Origin: Lutraria lutraria
Taxonomy: Eukaryota > Mollusca > Bivalvia > Venerida > Mactridae
Direction of reading: 5' to 3'
DNA: 64,000 nt
Assembly: GCA_964023205.1 (NCBI GenBank)
Contig: OZ026850.1
Location: 6,179,270 to 6,243,269 of the forward strand
Shown: piece by piece, positions 57,125 to 64,000 of the stretch
Numbering within the stretch: the first letter of the stretch is position 1
How the letters are laid out: every line of letters begins with the position of its first letter
Notes under the pieces: generated by a model
Seen by the model: only the letters and a program-made list of their open reading frames with translations
Told to the model about the DNA's origin: nothing
Database searches by the model: none
Made by a program: the position numbers and the translations under genes

Positions 57125-58805
57125 TCAATAAATCCAATTTACACGTTTACAGATGCCAGTGAAACAGCGACGGGAGGGGTATTGTCACAGGAACAAGATG
57201 GCCAGGAGCGCGTTATAACCTACATGAGTAAGAGTCTAAATGTCCATGAAAGATCTTACTGTGTTACACCAGAAAAGAACTCCTGGCAGTTATCAACGCT
57301 CCTAAGAAATTTAACACCTACTTATATGGTCAAAAAGTTTTATTAAGGACAGACAATTCAGCAGTAAGCTGGATGAAGAATCTTAAGTTGTCTACAGGTC
57401 AGATGGCCAGGTGGGTTCAGGAACTCGGGGTCTATGACTTAACTGTTGTACATCGAAAGGGGCGTGTCCACTCCAATGCAGATGTAATTTCGAGAGCACC
57501 GTGAAAAGTTTGCAGACAATATGCCGCTAACCCTAGTTCAATTAAGGAAATTGAACAACTTGAGTCATGTGAATGCCCACAGTCAAAGAAGCCGAGCCAA
57601 AGTATTGCTATAAGAGCTGTTACAAGGTCACAAGATAATTCAGCCCATATCCCTGAATTGATCAATGGTTGGAATGTTAATGAACTCAAACAAAAACAAA
57701 TTAAAAATCCTGTCATTGGTTCAGTATTCAGAGCCAAGGATGACAATGATTGTAGGCATAAATGGAAAGATATCTCATTATTACCACCACACACTAAAAT
57801 CATATTTGGGCAATGGGACAGACTCTGCATTAACACTGGTTTACTTTATCGTACATGGTTCATTAATAAGAAAGAGCATTTGCAATTACTTGTCCCATCT
57901 ATTAAAATGGAAGAACTCATTTCCTTAAATCATGATATACCTACTGCAGCACACTTAGGGTGGAAATCAACACTGAAACGGGTCCATAACGACTTCTACT
58001 GGCCAGAATGAAGTCAGATATACAAAAAAAAATGTTCTGAGTGTGCCAATTGTTGCGCTAATTTCAAATAGGGCCCCGTTAGGTACACTAGTGGTGGGGG
58101 ACCCATGGAAAATGTTTCAATGGATATACTTGGTCCGCTAACAACCACTGAGCGAGGAAATAAGTGCATTATTATCATTAGTGGTGAATTCACAAAATGG
58201 GTTGAGGCTTTGCTATACCAAACCAATAGGCCTCTAAAATAATATCCATGTTTGTTGGTCAGTTTGTAACAAGGTTTGGCGTCCCTTTGCAAATTCATAC
58301 CGATCAAGGACGCAATTTCGAGTCTAATATAAATTATTTCGTCAGATGTGTGCGCGGTTCCGAATCCATAAGACTCACACCACAAGTTTCAGACCCCAAG
58401 CAAATGGCCATGTGGAGCGATTTAATAGAACACTCTGTAACGTGTTAGCTGTTTATTGTAATAAGAAACAGAAAACCTGGGATTCCGTATTGCCTCATGT
58501 GATGATTGCCTATCGTGCTACTGAACATTCGACTACTGGAATCAGCCCAAATATGATGGTGCTAGGTCACAATGTCAGGTTACCTAGCCAAGCTGTCATT
58601 GGATTACTTGAAGTAGAAAAGAGATAGTTGCTTATGATGCATATATTTCACGTTTACAAGACAAAATACAAGCTCATGGCGTAACATGAAGAAGCAAGCA
58701 GTTTACAGGAAGAAATCTTATGACGTTAAAACTAAAACTAGATTTATTGAAGTTGGGAAGCCTGTCTGGATCCACGACCCTACTATCAAGCCATATGTGG
58801 ATATT
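57125..58805 (+). pseudogene. Ty3/gypsy-like pol remnant: RNase H and integrase
   Basis: Fragments in shifting + frames follow the order of a Ty3/gypsy pol. RNase H: FTDASETATGGVLSQEQDG near 57150 and LRTDNSAVSWM near 57345-57380, with HRKGRVHSNADVISRAP near 57450-57500. Integrase: an HHCC-like zinc region (HDIPTAAHLGW near 57930; CSECANCC near 58035), the first catalytic aspartate in SMDILGPL near 58110, the second in HTDQGRNFES near 58295, and the glutamate in GHVERFNRTL near 58410. A C-terminal VWIHDPTIKP follows near 58765. There are stops at 58009 and later and several frameshifts. Gag, protease and RT are missing, and no LTR pair is visible. Confidence 0.85.
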
Positions 58806-58809
58806 TAAG

Positions 58810-59180
58810 TGTTAAAGTTTATTCTTCGTATTAGGCGTGTGTGTCTAATGTTCATGCAATAGGGTTTGCATGGTTTGTGCAATGGGATTGCACAAGTTAC
58901 TAGATTGCCGGCCGGAAGTCTAGTAGGCTAACTACCTTACAGTTGTTACAGGCGAGAAGCTGTTTAGTCTCGAGCGAACTGTCACCGTACTATCCTAAGT
59001 TATACTAGTAGCAACATCACGACTTGGTGGCACAGGTCCGTGGGTTGGATTTTCTTTATGCTGTTAACAATTTATCACTGATAAATACCTAAAACCCATG
59101 TCAAGATTTCATTAAGTTCAGTACACTTTAAAATAAAATGCATTTGTATGAATTTGAAATAAATGCTGCACAACTGAAAT
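58810..59180. other. Sequence after the pol remnant
   Basis: This stretch contains gcaatgggattgcacaagtt and other short symmetric phrases and could be remnant 3' LTR. With no second copy in the window this cannot be shown. Confidence 0.3.
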
Positions 59181-59183
59181 ATG

Positions 59184-59338
59184 TTTTTGTTATTAATCAT
59201 TAATGTAATGTTCAGTTATGGATGAAACATTCTACAGCCATGTTGAGCCTCTGTTGTTATTAATCATAAATGTAATGTTCAGTTATGGATGAAACATTCT
59301 ACAGCCATGTTGAGCCTCTGTTGTTATTAATCATTAAT
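59184..59338. repeat. 67-bp tandem duplication
   Basis: Two full copies and a partial third of a 67-bp unit containing atgtaatgttcagttatgga and tctacagccatgttgagcct. The copies differ at about one position, so the duplication is recent. Confidence 0.92.
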
Positions 59339-59544
59339 AACTCGTTATATTTTAAAAAGGGATTTTATACTCCACTCCCAATTTTACCCCCGGGTTTTTG
59401 CTACTTTTCAATAGAAAGATAGCGAAAAATAAACGAAATAAAAGACCAATATTGCTAAAGATTTTTCATTTACTCTTTATTTTACAATATTTTTACGTAC
59501 ATTTACAGCAAATATAACACAATAATACAAATAATACTTCTCAA

Positions 59545-59955
59545 AACTTTAGAACGTTCTAAACTTTTCTCCCTTCATACTTTAGAACATTCTAAAGTTT
59601 TGGAGCGAAAATAATAAAATGCTCTAAATGATTCTGTCCAAAACTTTAGAACGTTCTAAACTTTTCTATCGTCATACTTTAGAACATTCTAAAGTTTCGG
59701 ATAGAAAATGATAGAATGCTCTAAAAGATTCTGTCCAAAACTTTAGAACGTTCTAAACTTTCTGTCGTCATACTTTAGAACATTCTAAAGTTTTGGAGCG
59801 AAAATAATAAAATGCTCTAAAAGATTCTGTCCTAAACTTTAGAACGTTCTAAACTTTTCTATCGTCATACTTTAGAACATTCTAAAGTTTCGGATAGAAA
59901 ATGATAGAATACTCTAAAAGATTCTGTCCAAAACTTTAGAACGTTCTAAACTTGG
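59545..59955. repeat. Array of nine TTTAGAACRTTCTAAA palindromes
   Basis: Nine 16-bp palindromes start at 59548, 59581, 59645, 59678, 59742, 59774, 59838, 59871 and 59935. Spacing alternates 33/64 bp (97-bp dimer) and the central dinucleotide alternates CG, CA. Between them, tggagcgaaaataat and cggatagaaaatgat alternate, giving a 194-bp higher-order period. Each palindrome contains GAANNTTC, the core of a heat-shock element pair. Confidence 0.93.
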
Positions 59956-59959
59956 CGAC

Positions 59960-61140
59960 CTTTTTCTTCCAAACATGATACTTCGAAATAATCTATATAG
60001 TGCAATAACTATATTACCACATAATTCAATAAAAGGTAAACACGCTTAAGACATTCCTCTTTAAATTTTATTCACATGAAGAAATAATAACCCTGTCATC
60101 CATAAATACGCATGATAGCTTTAACGGGGTAGCTAATTAGCGGTAGCGCTGAAAAGGCCTTCATGAGACTTATAAAGAAGTAATACAATGAGGACAGAAC
60201 ATAATAATTCACTTTTTCCCAGATATGTAACAGGCATATTGCATGAGCAACACATACAATACAAAGCTCATAACGAAATAGGCAAATTAGTTTTAGCATC
60301 CAGCTTCCGTACTTCTGTCACATGTTCAACAATACATATGTGTAAAATCATGTTTACGATATGTTTTAGTCAGACAGACATATATTTTATTTAAGACAGT
60401 TCGCGGTGTTGCTCGGCAAAAAAGAATTATTGTGCTTGGCCTATGAAAATATTATTCCCCATCCACTTATTTAATAGATATATTTATCTCATAGATTAAC
60501 AATTTAACAATGTCTGACGGCGAAGTTACATAAATTTGTAAAATTAAATGCGATTTTTTCTGACCACTAAATGAAAGAAGTGCATAGCGCATGTGCCATC
60601 CAGTACTAATGAAGATTCATTGAACCAGAACGTGTTTCACAAACACATGCGATATAATCTACTAATCGTTTCATTGTTCGTTAATTGCATAACTTTAATT
60701 GGCGCATTGTAATAATACGCGTGTCATCAATCGATTTCATACAGATAAGATATACAACTGCCACAATTGAAGTTAATGACAGATAAGTGTTGAGATAATT
60801 AAGATGGATTATGGGAGAAAAGAAACCCTGTACTTTACATTGAAACTGACTCAATCGAAATGGCAGACATGTGGTAAACATTAACACATTTTATCAAAAT
60901 CATACTCTGTGTGACATGATCCTTACTGATAGCAAACAAAACCGACAAAAAACAGTAAGCGGTCGAATATATTTATACCACCCGTTGTTTTATGGATCTA
61001 TGTAGCATTGTTTTCATAGCTATCTATGCGTCCAACAAGTTATATATTAAAGCAGATACGGGGTATATCATATGACAAATAATCCGAAAAAAAACACTAT
61101 GTGTCAATTAATGGTTTACATAAGTGACCAATAAGTGATA
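59960..61140. other. Intergenic AT-rich DNA
   Basis: No gene, RNA or element is recognised; short frames such as 60096-60299 overlap on both strands without any domain. Confidence 0.35.
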
Positions 61141-61152
61141 GATATAAGCCGA

Positions 61153-61226
61153 AAACTGTCCATTATGAAAAATATTGGAGTGTTTGAGGCGCGTAGCGCC
61201 GAAGACACTCCAATATTTTACATAAT
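61153..61226. repeat. Fold-back (long imperfect hairpin) element
   Basis: The left arm aaactgtccattatgaaaaa tattggagtgt pairs with the right arm acactccaatattttacata atgggcagttt, enclosing a GC-rich loop with GGCGCGTAGCGCC. A further inverted copy of the same arm lies at 62408-62438 (cactccaatattac, then cggacag), about 1.2 kb away. Confidence 0.75.
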
Positions 61227-61379
61227 GGGCAGTTTGAGGTTTATATGTAACTTAAATCATTTCTATAGGATTACACAATTCATTGACCATGACAATTTAT
61301 CATTCTTAAAGGCATCCGTCGACTTAATCATTCTAGTTCCCAATGACAATCAAGTGATTCATATTGATTTTCTTTCCTG

Positions 61380-61399
61380 TTTTTTTTTTTTTTTTTTTT
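61380..61399. repeat. Poly-T tract
   Basis: About 20 consecutive T bases; it may be the poly-A tail of a minus-strand retroposon, but no body is recognised to its right. Confidence 0.6.
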
Positions 61400-61867
61400 A
61401 TAATACACTTTACTCATTAAAAGTCACTAAAGAAGGCTATTGGCTTTTAAAAAATAGTAGGGATTAATTTACTTGCATTATTATGACCAGATAAATAGAT
61501 AAAATAGCGTTTGAATTTAACTGCTTAAAAGCCATCACGGAAGGTACCTTTAAATCAACTCTTTCAATCACACTGCACGGGTAGCACGAGAAATATACAT
61601 TTTATTCAAACCTATTCGCATCGACTCAAGTCGTGTCATTCCTATGTATTAATTTGTTGGGAATGGGTTTGTAAAGCAGCGTGGATCAATGTGGAAGATG
61701 TGAATAGGAAAAACTGTTTATGTAGGATTTCCGTCTAACACTTTTGTTTGATTTAATTTGTTATATTTCAAGGTATGAATTGTATTGAAAATTTGTACAT
61801 AATGAGTATTATGAAATTTGATCAATTGATTCTTCATATGTATTTTTGTTGTAATAGGAGGAATATA

Positions 61868-62000
61868 ATGCAACCGGTGCAGGACTTAACCCACCATCTC
61901 CTGCTTGCAAGTCAGAAAGCTCTACCAACTGAGCTTATCGGGTTATCAATATTACAGCCAGTTCATAAATACAAGTACAATGTACAGTACTGCTACATTC
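61868..62000 (-). mobile_element. tRNA-derived SINE, copy 1 of a head-to-tail pair
   Basis: On the minus strand a tRNA-like unit reads CCCGATAAGCTCAGTTGGTA GAGC, giving a perfect D-arm, then a CTTGCAA anticodon-loop-like segment and GGTGGGTTAAGTCC as B box. Upstream on the element strand are CTGTAATATTGATA and GTAGCAGTACTGTA, shared with the copies at 62140 and 43085. It is not a functional tRNA gene because the acceptor stem does not close. Confidence 0.7.
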
Positions 62001-62137
62001 ATCCTACTGTTTTATTCAAATTAATTTATCGCGACAATCTGAGGTTTTTTTTACTAACCCAATCTTTGCTTCACCCTAAGTGTAGTATTCCAAGGTTGGT
62101 CTCACATTCATGCCACCAAAGGTAATAGGAAGAGGAA

Positions 62138-62262
62138 ATTAATGTACCCGATGCGTGGCTCGAATCCTCGACCTACTTCTTGCAAGTTAGATGCCATGCG
62201 AACTGAGCTAATCGGACAGTACTACGAGTACTATGATACAGTACTGCTACAGTTTCATTAAA
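62138..62262 (-). mobile_element. tRNA-derived SINE, copy 2 of a head-to-tail pair
   Basis: On the minus strand the tRNA-like unit GTCCGATTAGCTCAGTTCGC, CTTGCAAGAAG and GAGGATTCGAGCC ends in ATCGGGT, which can pair with the 5' GTCCGAT using two wobbles. The D-arm is damaged. GTAGCAGTACTGTATC lies upstream on the element strand. It has the same orientation as the copy at 61868, about 270 bp away. Confidence 0.7.
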
Positions 62263-62264
62263 AT

Positions 62265-63158
62265 CTTAAAAAAAGACCATGGACTTCTATACAAGTCCTT
62301 AACAAGACTCTTTAGATACATTTATTTTCAGATCATTAAAGCATTCGATAATCTCACGCATGCGTCATTGTAATTGTCCAAATTTGAGTTGCAGTCCAAT
62401 ATGTCTACTACACTCCAATATTACAAAAAATAACGGACAGCTGTCCATTGAGAGCGATCCATTCGTAAAATTATTGGACAGTGAGAACAAAAGGATGACG
62501 TCACAGGAATGATTTAATTATAATTATGTCCACAATATTTTGTAAAACCTTGCTTGATGTATGATGAAAAGAATTCAGAATAAAAAATAAAATTACTTAC
62601 CAGTCCAAAATTCCAAAAACATTTTTTTTTATATTGACCAACTTCTATTTCGATTCGATAATTCTACCACATTTCAATAAACTCCAGATTTTTCAACATA
62701 ATAGTAAATTTCGATTACGGATAATCAATAATTTTATTATGATAGTTTGGTTTGTCTCGAGACACCATTATCGGAAATACTAACCACTGTCCGAAGAATT
62801 CCGAATGCTACTGATTTCGATAAGGGCGATAACCTATTACCTGAAAAGGCCTATAAAAACGGATTTTTTAAGTTCGGTTTTATTTTCATGCTTAATTATT
62901 TGTACATGTGTATTGAATTCAGATCAGTGTGAAGTAACACGGCTGTCACTGGAATGCTGAGACGAACAAGGATACCTGGTAGAAAAGAACGTCGTGGGCG
63001 CTAGAATAACTTCAGTAAGTTATAATTTCGTTATATAACAATTGTAATTGACAAATCGCTTGTCTGTTCGCAAGCACGTTGGCTAGTTTCTCTAAATGTG
63101 CAATTAAGATATTTATTTCAATTCATCAATTACATTAAATACATCTCGACAACATATT
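62265..63158. other. Intergenic DNA with a second fold-back arm
   Basis: At 62408-62438 the sequence repeats the arm of the 61153 fold-back in inverted orientation, and gctgtccattgagagcg follows. No gene is supported; the frame at 62747-62932 has no domain. Confidence 0.4.
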
Positions 63159-63530
63159 TTGATCTTAATTGGTCTTAAATATAAGATATATGACATTTCC
63201 GTAAGTGAGAAATACGCGTCGTACATAAGATTAGAGTTACAATTTTGGGTTATTTGGTTTTCGGTCACTACTTCTACTACACGAGGTACTTGTTTTCTCA
63301 GAATTGTAGACTTTCAAATGTGGTTATCGTTCGCGATTGATATAATGGGCATCAAATTCCCATTGAAAAAGAAACAGGTAGTTTCAATCGTTGAATTTCA
63401 AGGGTCGGCCATGGTAGAAATTACCCGTAAACTACCACAGCAAAATGGCGACCTGCGTATTATGTCCGGGGCACTTTCTGTAGACAAATACCGAGGAGTT
63501 CTGATTGACAATTGGTATGCTGGACTGTGA
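63159..63530 (+). CDS. Possible exon or ORF, unrecognised
   Basis: The last 55 codons of this frame (63360-63530) have less AT-biased, protein-like composition: KKKQVVSIVEFQGSAMVEI, PQQNGDLRIMSGALSVDKYR and stop TGA after NWYAGL. The upstream part looks like ordinary AT-rich DNA, so a real exon, if any, would start inside the frame. No family is recognised. It may be a fragment of a mobile element. Confidence 0.2.
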   Translation: MILIGLKYKIYDISVSEKYASYIRLELQFWVIWFSVTTSTTRGTCFLRIVDFQMWLSFAIDIMGIKFPLKKKQVVSIVEFQGSAMVEITRKLPQQNGDLRIMSGALSVDKYRGVLIDNWYAGL

Positions 63531-63548
63531 TGCATGTAGTTAGTTATA

Positions 63549-63728
63549 CAGTGCAGCCTCTCCAGAGCGGCCCTCTGTACATAGAGCAACAACCTCTCTA
63601 TAACATCACCTTCAAAATTTCCCTAAGCTGATATTTACTAAAAATTTAACCTCTGTAGAGCAACAGCCTCTAAACAATGGCCAATATTTGCAACTCCCAC
63701 AGTGTGTTGCTCTACAGAGGTTGTACTG
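63549..63728. mobile_element. Pogo/Tigger-like MITE with TA target duplication
   Basis: A 180-bp element with the left end CAGTGCAGCCTCTCCAGAGC and the right end, read inward, CAGTACAACCTCTGTAGAGC, flanked by TA on both sides (63547-63548 and 63729-63730). An internal aacctctgtagagcaaca near 63649 repeats the terminal sequence in direct orientation, so an end was duplicated inside the element. No coding capacity. Confidence 0.8.
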
Positions 63729-63730
63729 TA

Positions 63731-64000
63731 TAATATACATTATCACTTTATATGGTAAATTGCAGCAGTACTGTTATAATACATAGAATCGTACATACAG
63801 TGATTATTACTGCATATAAATACCACGATTATACTTAAAATGGATTTACACTCTCAATTTCAGATTGCCATACTCTCTAAAATGAGAATAAAGTAGTAGG
63901 GAAGTCATTGTCCTTGACATTGTAAGTTCTTATCTCTCCAATTCAACGAAACACCACATACCAAGAAATTACTTTCCTATCACAGACTACCTAATCGTTA
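63731..64000. other. Window end, nothing recognised
   Basis: AT-rich sequence without features. Confidence 0.35.

Noticed and set aside
57120..58627. Active retroelement or host RNase H/integrase gene
   Set aside because: Stops, frameshifts and absence of gag, protease, RT and LTRs show a dead remnant.
61868..62225. Functional tRNA genes
   Set aside because: One copy has a perfect D-arm but no closing acceptor stem; the other has a near-closing acceptor stem but a damaged D-arm. Both share flanking sequence with other copies, as expected for SINEs.

Overview
The window is eukaryotic and most probably from a bivalve mollusc. Evidence: it is AT-rich; the genes are short, spliced and secreted or membrane-anchored with clean GT/AG junctions; the gene content (C1q-domain protein, PAN/C-type lectin, kringles, core-1 galactosyltransferase) is of the kind expanded in bivalves; and non-coding DNA is dominated by minisatellites, LINE, Ty3/gypsy-like, Harbinger, SINE and MITE remnants. 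The species assignment is inference; no search was run.

Four host loci can be assembled by splice phase, all on the + strand. (1) 2603-3475: two-exon secreted coiled-coil plus C1q-domain protein (241 aa). (2) 10764-18779: four-exon GT31 core-1 beta-1,3-galactosyltransferase-like type II membrane enzyme (337 aa) whose second intron (5.4 kb) holds three unrelated minisatellites. (3) 31970-42568: signal peptide, PAN/apple-like domain and a C-type lectin domain split between exons 33707-34149 and 42351-42568; between the halves lie three kringle exons (38026-40325), all phase 1-1. They may be cassettes of the lectin gene or a nested secreted triple-kringle gene (37959-40405, 303 aa). (4) 50661-53111: two-exon small secreted basic protein (103 aa) of unrecognised family with a TATA box upstream.

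Region by region: 1-8 kb holds the C1q gene, two copies of a dispersed repeat and a pogo-like MITE; 8.07-10.25 kb is a 31-bp satellite with a 589-bp higher-order duplication; 10.7-18.8 kb is the galactosyltransferase; 19-27 kb holds a decayed LINE, a hairpin element and a 68-bp x4 repeat carrying TGACGTCA palindromes; 27.3-31.6 kb is a 39/43-bp array split by a 5'-truncated LINE with an open 3' RT frame; 32-42.6 kb is the lectin/kringle locus with Harbinger and LINE remnants in its introns; 43-50 kb holds SINEs, a 19-bp array and a TTAA-flanked MITE inside a larger inverted repeat; 50.6-53.6 kb is the small secreted gene plus a 35-bp array; 56.8-58.8 kb is a broken Ty3/gypsy-like pol; 59.5-60 kb is an array of GAANNTTC palindromes; 61-63.7 kb holds fold-back, SINE and pogo-like elements.

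The proteins fit extracellular recognition and glycosylation (C1q and lectin as secreted pattern-recognition candidates, the GT31 enzyme in Golgi O-glycan extension), but the sequence shows no shared regulation. Many long open frames in the arrays exist only because the repeat unit is a multiple of three.
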